From DASSUC01 sp035649895 (GTDB lineage Bacteria > Actinomycetota > Actinomycetes > Mycobacteriales > Micromonosporaceae), in assembly GCA_035649895.1 (NCBI GenBank), contig DASRIS010000196.1:36958-100957 (forward strand): DNA of 64,000 nucleotides. The letters are read 5' to 3'. The position numbers and the translations under genes were made by a program. Every line of letters starts with the position of its first letter. Positions within the stretch are counted from its first letter, which is position 1. A model generated the notes under the pieces. The model had not been told where the DNA came from and did not search any database. It saw only the letters and a program-made list of their open reading frames with translations. Below, in pieces: positions 16,011 through 25,094 of this stretch.

Positions 16011-18413
16011 TCATGGGCGGCGCTCGGGGCGCCAGCGCGTGTGCCGGGTGGCCCCGGCGCCCGCGTCGCGTACCAGCTCCAGCCGCGGCTTCGGCCCGTC
16101 GGTCCGGCCGGTCTGCGGGCGGCGCCGGCCGGCCGTGAACGGCAGCGGCCAGTCCGCCCCCGGGCCGGCGTACTCCTGCTCGGCCGCCGAGTGCAGGGTC
16201 CACTGCGGGTCGTAGAGGTGGGTCCGGCCGAGGGCGCACAGGTCGGCCCGGCCGGCCAGGATGAGCGAGTTCACATCGTCGTACGACGACACCGCGCCGA
16301 CCGCGACCACCGCGACGCGCCCGCGCAGCTCGTTGCGGATCGCGTCGGCGTACGGCGTCTGGTACGACCGCCCGTACGCCGGCCGTTCGGTGGAGACCAC
16401 CTGGCCGGTCGACACGTCCACCGCGTCCACCCCGTGCTCCGTGAACGCCCGGGCCACCTCGATGGAGTCGGCGCGGTCCACCCCGCCCGGGTGCCAGTCG
16501 GTTGCCGAGATGCGCACGGACATCGGCTTGCCCGCCGGCCAGGCCGCCCGGACCGCGTCGAAGACCTCCAGCGGGTAGCGCAGCCGGTGCGCCAGCGGGC
16601 CGCCGTACCCGTCGGTCCTGGTGTTGGTCAGGGGTGAGATGAACGACGAGAGCAGGTAGCCGTGCGCGCAGTGCAGCTCCAGCAGGTCGAAGCCGGCGGC
16701 GTCGGCGCGGCGCGCGGCGGCGACGAACTGCGCGGTGATCCGGTCCAGGTCGGCGCGGGTGAGCTCGCGCGGCGTCTGGTTCACCGGCGAGTACGGGATC
16801 GGCGAGGGCCCGACCACCTCCCAGTTGCCGGCCGGCAGCGGCTCGTCGATGCCCTCCCACATGAGCTTGGTGGAGCCCTTGCGCCCGGAGTGGCCGAGCT
16901 GTACGCCGATCTTGGCGGTGGTGTGCCCGTGCACGAAGCCGACCACCCGGGCCCAGGCCGCGGCCTGCTCGTCGGTCCACAGGCCGGTGCAGCCCGGGGT
17001 GATCCGGCCGCTCGGCGACACGCAGACCATCTCGGTCATCACCAGGCCGGCGCCGCCGAGCGCCTTGCCGCCCAGGTGCACCAGGTGGAAGTCGTTGGGC
17101 AGGCCGTCGGTGGCGACGTACATGTCCATCGGCGAGACGATGACCCGGTTCTTCAGCTCCAGCTCGCGCAGGCGGAACGGGTAGAACATCGGCGGGCGCG
17201 GTTCCTGCCCCGCGGCCGGTCCGGCGCCGGCCTCATCGGCGAACCAGCGGTCCACCCGCGCGACGAACTCCGGGTCACGCAGCCGCAGGTTCTCGTAGGT
17301 GACCCGGCGGGAGCGGGTGAGCAGGTTGAACGCGAACTGCGGCGGCGCCTGGTGGGTGTACTGCCCGAGGTTCTCGAACCACTCCAGGCTGGCCTGGGCC
17401 GCCCGCTGGGTGGAGACCACGACCGGCCGGCGCTCAGCCTCGTACGCCGCCAGCGCGGTGCGGGTGTCCGGCTGCTCGGCGAGGCACGCGGCGAGCGCCA
17501 GGGCGTCCTCCATGGCGAGCTTGGTGCCGGAGCCGATGGAGAAGTGCGCGGTGTGCGCCGCGTCGCCGAGCAGCACCACGTTCTCGTGCCGCCAGGTCTC
17601 GCACCGGATCGTGGTGAAGCTGATCCACTTGGAGTTGTTGCCGATGAGCCGGTGCCCGTCGAGCAGGTCGGCGAAGATCTCGCCGCAGTGGGCGATCGCC
17701 GCCTCGTCGGACACGCCGGGCGGTAGGTCCGCGGTGGTGAAGCCGGCCCGCCGCCACACGTCGTCGTGCATCTCGACGATCAGCGTCGAACCGGTGGCGT
17801 CGTACGGGTACGCGTGCACCTGCATCACGCCGTGCTCCGTGCGCCGCACGTCGAAGGTGAACGCGTCGAAGACCTTGTCCGTGCCGAACCAGATGTAGCG
17901 GCACGCGCGCACGTCGTACGACGGCCGGAAGGTGTCGGCGTACTTCGTGCGGACCGTCGAGTTGAGCCCGTCCGCCGCGACCACCAGGTCGTACGTTGTG
18001 CGCAGCTCGTCGACGTCCGGAGCGGGCGTGGCGAACCGCAGCTCCACCCCGAGGTCCTGGCAACGCCGCTGGAGGATGCCCAGCAGGGCCACCCGGCTCA
18101 TCGCGGCGAAGCCGTGCCCACCACTGGTGATGACGTGCTCCGGGCTGCCACGCCCAGCCGCCCGCGGGCCGAGCCGCAGGTGGACGTCGATGTCGTCCCA
18201 GCGCGCGAAGGTCGCCGCCATGGCGGCGTAGACGACCGGGTCGGCGTGCTCGATGCCGCCCAGGGTCTCGTCGGAGAGGACGACCCCGAAGCCGAACGTG
18301 TCGTCCGGCGCGTTGCGCTCCCACACCGTGATGCGGCGGGCCGGGTCGAGCTGCTTGGCCAGCGCCGCGAAGTAGAGGCCACCCGGGCCGCCGCCGATGA
18401 CCGCGATCCGCAC
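16011..18413 (-). CDS. bifunctional aromatic acyl-CoA monooxygenase / old-yellow-enzyme reductase
   Basis: 800 residues from GTG 18413 (VRIAVIGGGPGG). The upstream extension of the frame runs antisense through the divergent SDR gene and is not coding. Residues 1-~395 are a flavin monooxygenase: a GGGPGG Rossmann loop at 7-12, VVAADGLNSTVR, and the FAD-ribityl motif GDAAHTAHFSIGSGTKLAMED. From ~405 it is an old-yellow-enzyme FMN barrel (MFYPFRLRELELKNRVIVSPM, VQLGHSGRKGS, HCAHGYLLSSFISPL, TDGYGG). This fusion is that of 2-aminobenzoyl-CoA monooxygenase/reductase and proteins annotated as salicylyl-CoA 5-hydroxylase/oxidoreductase. They hydroxylate and dearomatise the CoA thioester. An aromatic-acid CoA ligase lies ~8 kb away. 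Confidence 0.88.
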   Translation of the reverse strand: MRIAVIGGGPGGLYFAALAKQLDPARRITVWERNAPDDTFGFGVVLSDETLGGIEHADPVVYAAMAATFARWDDIDVHLRLGPRAAGRGSPEHVITSGGHGFAAMSRVALLGILQRRCQDLGVELRFATPAPDVDELRTTYDLVVAADGLNSTVRTKYADTFRPSYDVRACRYIWFGTDKVFDAFTFDVRRTEHGVMQVHAYPYDATGSTLIVEMHDDVWRRAGFTTADLPPGVSDEAAIAHCGEIFADLLDGHRLIGNNSKWISFTTIRCETWRHENVVLLGDAAHTAHFSIGSGTKLAMEDALALAACLAEQPDTRTALAAYEAERRPVVVSTQRAAQASLEWFENLGQYTHQAPPQFAFNLLTRSRRVTYENLRLRDPEFVARVDRWFADEAGAGPAAGQEPRPPMFYPFRLRELELKNRVIVSPMDMYVATDGLPNDFHLVHLGGKALGGAGLVMTEMVCVSPSGRITPGCTGLWTDEQAAAWARVVGFVHGHTTAKIGVQLGHSGRKGSTKLMWEGIDEPLPAGNWEVVGPSPIPYSPVNQTPRELTRADLDRITAQFVAAARRADAAGFDLLELHCAHGYLLSSFISPLTNTRTDGYGGPLAHRLRYPLEVFDAVRAAWPAGKPMSVRISATDWHPGGVDRADSIEVARAFTEHGVDAVDVSTGQVVSTERPAYGRSYQTPYADAIRNELRGRVAVVAVGAVSSYDDVNSLILAGRADLCALGRTHLYDPQWTLHSAAEQEYAGPGADWPLPFTAGRRRPQTGRTDGPKPRLELVRDAGAGATRHTRWRPERRP

Positions 18414-18515
18414 CGGCTGAGCGTATGCTGCGTGCGCGACGACCGTCAACGAGGCGTCAGGTCGTGCCGACTCGGGACGGAAGGCGTGCGGAAGGTCGCG
18501 GGAAAGGGGGCCGGG

Positions 18516-19289
18516 ATGCTGCGGTTCGCGGGACGCACCGCCGTGGTGACCGGCGGGGCCGGTGGCATCGGGCAGGCGGTCGCCGAGGGGTTCGCCGCGG
18601 CCGGTGCCGCCGCCGTCGCCGTGGTCGACGTGGCCGGCACCGCCGAGGTGGTGGCCCGGCTGCGGGCCGCACACCCCGAGGTGCGGATCGAGGGGTACGA
18701 CGTCGACGTCGCCGACCGCGCGGCGGTGCACGCCATGACGAGTACGGCAGCCGCTGAGCTGGGCGGCCCGCACGTGCTGGTCACCCTGGCCGGCGGCTCG
18801 CTCGGCACCCCCCGCGACCTGGCCGACATCACGCCCGACCACCTCGACCTGGTGCTCGACGTGAACCTGAAGGGCACGTTCTACTGCTGCCAGGCGGCGG
18901 CGCCGCTGATGGCCGCGACCGGCGGTGGCGCCATGGTGACCTGCTCGTCGATCGGCGCGCGGCAGCCGTCACCGGTGACCGGCGCCCCGTACGCCGCGGC
19001 CAAGGCCGCCATCGGCGGCCTCACCCGGCGGCTGGCCCGCGAGCTCGGACCCACCGGGGTACGGGTCAACGCGGTGGCCCCCGGCCTGTTCCTCACCCCG
19101 CGGCTGCGCCGCCGCTACGACGAGATGCCCGAGGCCGAGCGGCGCGAGGTGCTCGACGGGATCCCGCTGGGCCGCATGCCCGACCTGCGCGAGATCGTCG
19201 ACCCGGTCCTGTTCCTCGCCAGCGATGCCGCCTCGTTCATCACCGGGGTGACCCTCGACGTCAACGGGGGCCGCTACCTGCCCGCGTGA
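18516..19289 (+). CDS. SDR family oxidoreductase
   Basis: 257 residues. The NAD(P)-binding motif TGGAGGIG is at 14-21. The NAG motif is replaced by LAGGS, the catalytic Ser lies in VTCSSIG, and YAAAK supplies Tyr and Lys. The RVNAVAPGLFLTPR segment and a DVNGGRYL end are typical of FabG-like dehydrogenases. It is divergent from the bifunctional monooxygenase, with 102 bp between starts, which suggests a role in the same CoA-dependent aromatic pathway, for example hydroxyacyl-CoA oxidation. The ATG at 18516 follows a purine-rich ggaaagggggccgg. Confidence 0.8.
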   Translation: MLRFAGRTAVVTGGAGGIGQAVAEGFAAAGAAAVAVVDVAGTAEVVARLRAAHPEVRIEGYDVDVADRAAVHAMTSTAAAELGGPHVLVTLAGGSLGTPRDLADITPDHLDLVLDVNLKGTFYCCQAAAPLMAATGGGAMVTCSSIGARQPSPVTGAPYAAAKAAIGGLTRRLARELGPTGVRVNAVAPGLFLTPRLRRRYDEMPEAERREVLDGIPLGRMPDLREIVDPVLFLASDAASFITGVTLDVNGGRYLPA

Positions 19290-19330
19290 CCCGCCCGGCG
19301 CATCTCATAGAGCAGGGCTGATGCTGCCGC

Positions 19331-19336
19331 TAGAGT
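19331..19336 (+). promoter_or_regulatory. -10 box (TAGAGT) of a leaderless gene
   Basis: TAGAGT ends 7 bases before the GTG start of the DUF1707 gene at 19344. No Shine-Dalgarno sequence is present. Confidence 0.5.
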
Positions 19337-19343
19337 CGTTGGT

Positions 19344-19919
19344 GTGGCTGGCGAGCTGGTGTCCCGCAATGACCTGCGCATGTCCGACGCCGACCGGGAA
19401 CGCGTCGTGGAGCGGCTGCGGGCCGCCGTGGGAGAAGGCCGGTTGACCCTGGACGAGTTCGAGCAGCGGCTCGACGCGGTGCTCACGGCCCGCACCTTCG
19501 GGGAGGTCGAGCCGTACGTGGCCGACCTGCCCGCGGTGCCGGTGCCCAAGGAGCACGTCCAGGTGCGGGCCACCAGCTCCGGTGTCAAGCGCCGGGGCCA
19601 GTGGGTGGTTCCCCGGCAGCTGTCCGTGTTCAACAAGTCCAGCTCGGTCACGCTCGACTTCACCGAGGCCGTGCTCGCGCACCGGGTCGTCCACATCGAG
19701 CTGGACTGCCATCGCGGGTCGACAACGCTGGTCCTGCCGCCCGGCGCCACGGTCACGACCGACGAGGTAGAGATGGTCCGGAGCAGCGTGTCCGTACGCA
19801 AGGTGCCGGTGGCCGACCTCCCCGGCGCCACCGGCGTGCACTTCGTCGTACGCGGCAAGCAGAAGTCGAGCAGCCTCCTCGTACGCCACCAGCGGCGGTT
19901 CTGGCGCTGGCGCTGGTGA
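19344..19919 (+). CDS. DUF1707 domain protein
   Basis: 191 residues. The N-terminal ~55 (LRMSDADRERVVERLRAAVGEGRLTLDEFEQRLDAVLTARTFGEV) is a textbook DUF1707 (SHOCT-like) domain, which starts with R-x-SDADRE and has the L-EFEERL signature. The C-terminal ~120 residues form a beta-rich region (FNKSSSVTLDFTEAVL, VHIELDCHRGSTTLVLPPG), like the DUF2154/LiaF-type domain often fused to it. No membrane segment is seen. The ATG/GTG choice is set by the leaderless -10 box. The function is unknown; LiaF-like domains take part in envelope-stress signalling. Confidence 0.85.
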   Translation: MAGELVSRNDLRMSDADRERVVERLRAAVGEGRLTLDEFEQRLDAVLTARTFGEVEPYVADLPAVPVPKEHVQVRATSSGVKRRGQWVVPRQLSVFNKSSSVTLDFTEAVLAHRVVHIELDCHRGSTTLVLPPGATVTTDEVEMVRSSVSVRKVPVADLPGATGVHFVVRGKQKSSSLLVRHQRRFWRWRW

Positions 19920-20080
19920 CCGGGATGCCCTGCCCCACTCGGTCCGCAGTCAGCCAGCCCCGAAGACCTGTCAAACGTCTGGACACAAGCCCTGATCAGC
20001 TAGACCTACTCGCCGAGCTGGACGCGCTGGACAATGACACCACCAGCGCACCAACTACGGACGGAGGGAGCCAGTCATGA
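19916..20080 (+). CDS. small ORF coupled to neighbours on both sides
   Basis: 54 residues if started at GTG 19916, which overlaps the DUF1707 stop (GTGA). An ATG at 19925 gives 51. The stop overlaps the next gene's ATG (ATGA, 20077-20080). The sequence is polar, with a DQLDLLAELDALD stretch. The double overlap is the main evidence that it is translated. The codon bias of its first half is less convincing. Confidence 0.4.
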   Translation: MTGMPCPTRSAVSQPRRPVKRLDTSPDQLDLLAELDALDNDTTSAPTTDGGSQS

Positions 20081-21121
20081 CCACCCGCGCCGACATGGCT
20101 GGCCAGCTCGCACTCAGCCCGGCCTCCTCCACCAAGACCTATGTGGTGGAAGCGCACACCGGCGACCCTGCCGGATGCCTGTCCGACCTACCCGGACGAG
20201 TGGAGGCCACCGACGATGCGTTCTTGTTCCAGGTCGTCACCGGCAAAGGCGTGTACTGGGTCGACCAGCTCGACGAGCGGTTCTGGCGGTTCCACACCGA
20301 CATGCGCAACGCCGATGCTTATCCGGTCCTGCGCGACTGGATCGGTGCCCGCCGCGACCTGGACTGGATGTGGCTACCCTCGGAACACCTGCGCCACCTG
20401 TGGCCGCAAGCGGTCTCCCGGCGGGTACGCACCGACTTCCGTGGCAGCGGCTTCCTGGGCAGCACCGTTCCAGCACGGGACGTGCGGGTACAGCTTCAAG
20501 GCGACAACGCCGAGCATCTTCTCGATCTGATCTCTGAGATCCCCGAGGTCAGCTCGGCCGTCTCCTTCGACGGCGTGGAAGTTAGCGTGACCGATCCCAG
20601 CTTCGGCAGCGTCCGCGAGGGCGTCAACAGGATGGGCCGCTTCGCGGTCTCCGGCGAGTCGTTAGAGCTGCACTTGCAGTTCGTCAACACCGTGGTCGAC
20701 CGGTACAAGCGGCTCGTGCAGCTTTGCGAGGCCAAAGCGATCCAGTGGCGTGCTACCTCCGAAGAGGGTGGCGGCACCCTCACCGGCGGGCCCATCGTCA
20801 TCGAGTTCAGCCGCGAGATCGACGACGTCGCCGCCTTCGCGGACGAGCTAACCGCCAGTCGGGAGCCGTTCCGGCTGTGGGGGCCTCACCACCGTGCGGC
20901 GCGGCGTAGCCGAGGTCGAAGCGGTCGACCTCCACGTCGGCCAGACCCTCCAGCTCGACATCGGTCCCCAGTGGATGCGCGTCTACCTGTACGAAGGCTC
21001 CTGCGGGAACACCATCGCGCGGCTGATCAGCAACCTACAGCACCGTTTCGACGGCGCCCTGACCCTTAGAGACATCGACATCGACACAGCGGCCCGCCGC
21101 CCAGCGCGCCTGAACGCTTGA
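20077..21121 (+). pseudogene. unknown soluble protein gene with a single-base frameshift
   Basis: The first frame reads well to residue ~268 (ELTASREPFRLWG). It then turns into Arg/Pro-rich nonsense. A second frame from ~20882 continues as protein (GLTTVRRGVAEVEAVDLHVGQ, QWMRVYLYEGSCGNT) and stops at 21121. The switch lies at a run of five G (20879-20883). Four G would join the frames into one ~347-residue protein. This is either a true mutation or a sequencing error. The protein alternates strand and helix (VQLQGDNAEHLLDLISEIP twice-like) and has no motif that I recognise. Confidence 0.65.
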
Positions 21122-21227
21122 GGACTGCCCGGGTGGGACCGGGGATGAGTGGAGGAGGACGCTGGAGGCCAGGTGGAGCGAAGGAGATTGACCCGCCTCT
21201 GCGCCGGGCCGCCTGAGCGGCACGGCT

Positions 21228-21581
21228 TCACCGGGGCTGGCTGAGCCACTCCCAGGCGCGCCGCAGGCCGTCGGCGACCGGGTTCTCGCCTGCCCGCGCG
21301 GCCTCCTCGGCCACCGCGTCCTCGCTCGGCTCCCGCAGGGCATCCGCGGGTACGGCGAGCCGCACGCCGCGTTCGTACAGCGCCTCGACCTGCTCCCGGT
21401 CGGCGAAGAGGTGGCGATCGCCGGGCGTGCGCACGATGAGGCCGTGGAACACGCCGGTCACCTCGTCGGCCAGCACATGCTCCACGGCACCGGCCGGCGC
21501 GCCGTCGCAGGCGAAGACCGGCGAGCCGGGGCGCAGGATGAGGTAGGCGATAGGCGCTCCAAGATCTCCCACAGCACCCAC
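21228..21581 (-). CDS. PRC-barrel-like small protein
   Basis: 117 residues from GTG 21581; nearby GTG codons are alternatives. A beta-rich core (GAPIAYLILRPGSPVFACDGAPAG, ADEVTGVFHGLIVRTPGDRHLFADREQVEALYERGVRL) resembles the PRC-barrel fold: a small barrel with a conserved Gly-x-V-x-x-V-x-x-D-x-x-x-G-x-F-x-x-x-V pattern. The tail is acidic. A DNA- or RNA-associated regulatory role is common for PRC-barrel proteins, but none is shown here. Confidence 0.55.
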   Translation of the reverse strand: MGAVGDLGAPIAYLILRPGSPVFACDGAPAGAVEHVLADEVTGVFHGLIVRTPGDRHLFADREQVEALYERGVRLAVPADALREPSEDAVAEEAARAGENPVADGLRRAWEWLSQPR

Positions 21582-21821
21582 GCTACGCGAGCCCCGCCCA
21601 GCCCGCCGGAGTACGGGCCAACGCGGTCGCCCCGTCGGCGGCAACGGCAGCTCTGGCGCGGCAGATTATCGGGTACACTGCGGCTAGCTGCAACCGCACT
21701 TACACACCCAGCTCGTCGAGCGTGCAACACCCGCTCCCGCTGTGGGTGCCTGCCTCCCGGCCCGGGCCCAGTCCTCGCCCGTTCCCCGCGTACCCATGTA
21801 ACTAGTTGGGCTGGAGGAACG

Positions 21822-22238
21822 GTGTCTGCCAAGGTCTCTTCCGCAGCTGGGCCGCGACTGCTACGCATCGATACGAGCCGGCCGGCACCGGCCACGGTCC
21901 GGGTCGCCGTAGCCGGAGAGGTCGACCTGGCGACGGCGACGGCGCTACGCGACAGCGTGTTACGCACGTTGCACGAGCAAGACCCCGTCGTGCTCGAAAT
22001 CGACCTCGCCGGGGTCACCTTTCTGGACTGTGCCGGAATAGGCGCTCTCGTCGCGGCGCGCAACACCGCTGTCCAGATCGGATGCCGGCTGCGGGTCACC
22101 CACCCGCGGCCTATCGTCCGTCTGGTCCTGGACCTGACCGGCCTGCTCGATGTCCTCACCGCCCCGATCGACTGGCCACAGCTCACGAGCTGCGAGTACC
22201 CGTCGGGGACCGGACCGGCCGACGAAGTCGCGGCGTAG
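21822..22238 (+). CDS. STAS-domain anti-sigma factor antagonist
   Basis: 138 residues from GTG 21822, with ctggagg 8 bases before. The STAS fold is clear: VRVAVAGEVDLATATALRDSV, then PVVLEIDLAGVTFLDCAGIGALVAARN. The DCAGIG stretch occupies the DSSG(V/I)G loop whose Ser is the phosphorylation site. Here that position is Cys-Ala rather than Ser-Ser, so regulation by Ser phosphorylation is doubtful. Such proteins bind anti-sigma kinases. No kinase or sigma gene is in the neighbourhood. Confidence 0.85.
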   Translation: MSAKVSSAAGPRLLRIDTSRPAPATVRVAVAGEVDLATATALRDSVLRTLHEQDPVVLEIDLAGVTFLDCAGIGALVAARNTAVQIGCRLRVTHPRPIVRLVLDLTGLLDVLTAPIDWPQLTSCEYPSGTGPADEVAA

Positions 22239-22480
22239 CCGTCGGGCGTGGTACATGCCTTGGGTGGCCAGAGTGGGATGAAACCCCCACGAGCGGGGGC
22301 CGCATACAGCGGTCATCGCAGGTCGGTCCGACGAGCGACGAGCGTGCCGTCCATGCGCACGGCGACCTGGCGGATGACGCAGATGACCAGGTCGATCATT
22401 CCGGTAAAGCCGCTCGGCGCTGAGCTGGTCAAGGATGTCGCCAAGCCCGGCGGGCGGCCCCCGCCGCAGGTGGTACGGGT
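22239..22480. other. 242-bp intergenic stretch with two small hairpins
   Basis: A 5-bp C/G stem with six-base loop acgagc (22284-22299) and a second stem gccgt/acggc with an 8-base loop (22346-22363) lie between the STAS and GAF-ANTAR genes. No ORF is supported. ANTAR proteins bind paired hexaloop hairpins, but the loop and spacing here do not fit that rule well. Confidence 0.35.
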
Positions 22481-23227
22481 GTGAGCGGCGACCGGATGAC
22501 CCGGATCTGGGCGCAGGTGGCCCGGCAGGCGCGAGGCGCTGCGGTGTCGGTGGCGCACGTGTGCGCCGCCGTGGTGGATGGGGTCGGGGTGGACGGGGCT
22601 GGGGTCACGGTCATGGTCAGCCCCACGGTGCGGGAGACCATGACCGCCACCGATACGGTGGCCAGCGGCCTGGAGGACTTGCAGCTCATGTTGGGGCAGG
22701 GCCCGTGTGTGGACACCTTTGTCGGGGGCGGCCCGGTCCTCGCCGTCGACCTGCGCTCACCGGAGTGCCTCGCGCGGTGGCCGGCGTTCACCCCGGCCGC
22801 GCTCGACATCGGGGCACGGGCGGTGTTCGCGCTGCCGTTGCAGGTCGGCGCGATTCGTCTCGGTGCGCTCGATCTGTACCGGGGCCGGCCCGGCGGGCTG
22901 AACCCGGCCGAGCTGGCCGACGCACTGGTGTTCGCCGACACCGCGGGCATGCTGCTGCTCGACGCCGCAGCGGGTACGCAGCCGGACCTTACGGAGCTGG
23001 CCTGGCAACGCGAAGGCCCGCGCAGCTACCACGCCGTGGTGCACCAGGCCACGGGCATGGTGCTGGTCCAGCTCGGGTGCGCCGTCGACGCGGCCTTCGC
23101 CCGGCTGCGCGCCTATGCCTACGCCCACGACATGCGGTTGCGTGACGTGGCCCGTGCCGTGGTCGAGCGGCGGCTACGGTTCGACCCGGACCCCGCCCCC
23201 GAACGCTCGGCCGATGACGCGTCCTGA
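22481..23227 (+). CDS. GAF-ANTAR domain regulator
   Basis: 248 residues from GTG 22481; ATG 22496 is an alternative. A GAF-like sensor occupies ~15-165 (GLEDLQLMLGQGPCVDTF, VFALPLQVGAIRLGALDLYR). A C-terminal ANTAR helix bundle occupies ~180-235 (YHAVVHQATGMVLVQLG, AFARLRAYAYAHDMRLRDVARAVVERRL). ANTAR domains bind RNA hairpins and act as transcription antiterminators in known cases. A second GAF-ANTAR gene follows 74 bp downstream. The STAS gene upstream makes a small stress-sensing group. Confidence 0.85.
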   Translation: MSGDRMTRIWAQVARQARGAAVSVAHVCAAVVDGVGVDGAGVTVMVSPTVRETMTATDTVASGLEDLQLMLGQGPCVDTFVGGGPVLAVDLRSPECLARWPAFTPAALDIGARAVFALPLQVGAIRLGALDLYRGRPGGLNPAELADALVFADTAGMLLLDAAAGTQPDLTELAWQREGPRSYHAVVHQATGMVLVQLGCAVDAAFARLRAYAYAHDMRLRDVARAVVERRLRFDPDPAPERSADDAS

Positions 23228-23301
23228 CCGTCATATCACTGTTCCATCGCCTGGAGCGGTGCCGCCGACCAGGACTAACGTATGACGAGGGTGAGCAAGA
23301 C

Positions 23302-24003
23302 ATGAGCGAGCGACAGCTGGCCGAGGTGTTCGTCGAGATGGCCGACACCCTCGTCGACGACTTTGACCTGATCGACTTCCTGCACCGGTTGACCGTGCGC
23401 TGCGTCGAGCTGCTCGAGGTGACGGCTGCCGGGTTGCTGCTGTCCGACGACCGCGGCGCCCTGCAGATGGTCGCCGCCTCTACCGAACAGACCCGGCTGC
23501 TTGAGCTGCTGCAGCTACAGACCGACACCGGCCCGTGCCCGGAGTGCTTCCACACCGGCCGGGCGGTGACGGTCACCGACCTGGCGACCACGGCCGGCCG
23601 CTGGCCCCAGTTCGTCGCCGCAGCCAGCCAGATCGGGTTCGCGTCCGTCCACGCCCTGCCGATGCGGCTACGCACCGAGATCATCGGCGCCCTGAACCTG
23701 TTCGACACGCGACCCGGGGCGCTGTCCGCCGACACCATCCGCCTCGGTCAGGCCCTGGCCGACGTGGCCACGATCGGCCTGTTGCAGACCCGCGCCATCA
23801 GCCGGCGCGAAACCCTCGCCGAACAGCTTCAGACCGCGCTGAACACCCGGGTGATCATCGAGCAGGCCAAGGGCGTCGTCGCCGAACGCCGCCAGATCGA
23901 CATGGACCAGTCGTTCGTCCTGCTGCGCACCCTCGCCCGCAGCACGAACCGCCGCCTGTCCGACCTGTCCCGCGCCGTCGTCGAGGGATCCGAGGTGTTC
24001 TGA
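23302..24003 (+). CDS. GAF-ANTAR domain regulator
   Basis: 233 residues. A GAF sensor (~10-165: FVEMADTLVDDFDLIDFLHRLTVRCVELL, TDTGPCPECFHTG, ALPMRLRTEIIGALNLFD) is followed by ANTAR (RVIIEQAKGVVAERRQIDMDQSF, LLRTLARSTNRRLSDLSRAVV), with the AKG and LLR signature residues. The ATG at 23302 has gagggtgag upstream. The two cysteines in PCPEC could bind a ligand or metal. It is a paralogue of the gene immediately upstream, and tandem pairs of this kind are common in actinobacteria. Confidence 0.88.
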   Translation: MSERQLAEVFVEMADTLVDDFDLIDFLHRLTVRCVELLEVTAAGLLLSDDRGALQMVAASTEQTRLLELLQLQTDTGPCPECFHTGRAVTVTDLATTAGRWPQFVAAASQIGFASVHALPMRLRTEIIGALNLFDTRPGALSADTIRLGQALADVATIGLLQTRAISRRETLAEQLQTALNTRVIIEQAKGVVAERRQIDMDQSFVLLRTLARSTNRRLSDLSRAVVEGSEVF

Positions 24004-24038
24004 CATCCACCCGGCGGACCAGGGGCCGTCGTCGCCGG

Positions 24039-25094
24039 TCAGCTCACCTCGGCCCGGAGCGGCTCGCCGACCTGGTGTAGGTGGCGTAGGGCCTGGGCGT
24101 AGGAGCGCAGCAGCGTGGTCTCGCAGTACGCCACGTTGTGCCGATGGCAGAACCCCTTGACGACATCCTGGGCACGGCGCAGGTTCGGTCGTGGCATGTT
24201 GGGGAACAGATGGTGCTCGATCTGGTAGTTGAGCCCGCCCAGGACGAAGTCGACCAGCCAGCCGCCGCGCACGTTGCGCGAGGTGAGCACCTGCCGGCGG
24301 AGGAAGTCGGTCTGGTCGTCGGCTCCCAGCATCGGCATGCCCTTGTGGTTGGGTGCGAAGGCGCACCCCAGGTACAGGCCGAACAGAGCCTGCTGGACCA
24401 CGATGAACACAGCCGCCTTGAGCGGGGAGAGCACCAGCAGCACCATGGTCAGGTAGCCGACGGCGTGCACAGCGAGCAGCAGGGCCTCCCGCGAACGGTG
24501 ACGCACACCGCGGCCGGCGATGGCCTGCACGCTCGACACGTGCAGCTGCACCGCCTCCAGCAGCAGCAGCGGAAAGAACAGGTACCGCTGGTGGCGGGCG
24601 ATGAACCGGGTCAACCGGCTCCGCTTGGCCCACGCCTGTCCCGCAGTGAACGCGAGCGCGCCGATCTCGATGTCCGGGTCCTTGTCCTCGGTGTTGGGGT
24701 GGGCATGGTGGCGGTTGTGCTTGTCGACCCACCAGCCGTAGCTCAGGCCGATGGCCAGGTTGCCGTGTACCAGGCCGACCAGATGGTTGGCCCGCCGCGA
24801 CTGGAAGATCTGCTGGTGCCCGGCGTCATGACCGATGAACCCGATCTGTGCGAACACCACCGCCAGGAATGCGGCGACGGCGAGCTGCCACCATGAGTCG
24901 CCCAGCACCACGAACCCCGCCCAGCCAAGGGCGAGCAGCGCAGCGGTCACGGCGATCTTCGTCGCGTAGTAGCCACGGCGCCGCCTCAACAGGCCAGCGG
25001 TCTTGACCTGACGCATCAGGTCGGCGTAGTCACTGCCGCGCCGGGCGGTGCGACCACCGTCGGGCTGTGCTGTGAGCAAGGTAGGTGCGGCCAT
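24039..25094 (-). CDS. membrane fatty-acid desaturase (acyl-lipid/acyl-CoA type)
   Basis: 351 residues. The three histidine boxes that hold the di-iron centre are present: HDAGHQ at 89-94, HNRHHAH at 126-132 and QIEHH at 291-295. Hydrophobic pairs flank them (about 48-85, 170-190 and 203-245), so it is an integral membrane enzyme. The QxxHH form of the third box is that of front-end/delta-type and DesA3-like desaturases. The ATG at 25094 is preceded by ggaggtccgc. The gene is convergent with the ANTAR gene (36 bp between them) and divergent from the permease gene. Electron-transfer partners are not encoded nearby. Confidence 0.93.
   Translation of the reverse strand: MAAPTLLTAQPDGGRTARRGSDYADLMRQVKTAGLLRRRRGYYATKIAVTAALLALGWAGFVVLGDSWWQLAVAAFLAVVFAQIGFIGHDAGHQQIFQSRRANHLVGLVHGNLAIGLSYGWWVDKHNRHHAHPNTEDKDPDIEIGALAFTAGQAWAKRSRLTRFIARHQRYLFFPLLLLEAVQLHVSSVQAIAGRGVRHRSREALLLAVHAVGYLTMVLLVLSPLKAAVFIVVQQALFGLYLGCAFAPNHKGMPMLGADDQTDFLRRQVLTSRNVRGGWLVDFVLGGLNYQIEHHLFPNMPRPNLRRAQDVVKGFCHRHNVAYCETTLLRSYAQALRHLHQVGEPLRAEVS

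Noticed and set aside
18414..18842. N-terminal extension of the bifunctional monooxygenase to 18842
   Set aside because: It would run antisense through the divergent SDR gene, and the GTG at 18413 starts right at the Rossmann motif.
22284..22363. Paired small hairpins as ANTAR RNA targets
   Set aside because: Loop acgagc has A, not G, at position 4; the second loop is 8 bases and the spacing is about 46 bases, so it fails the usual hexaloop-pair rule.
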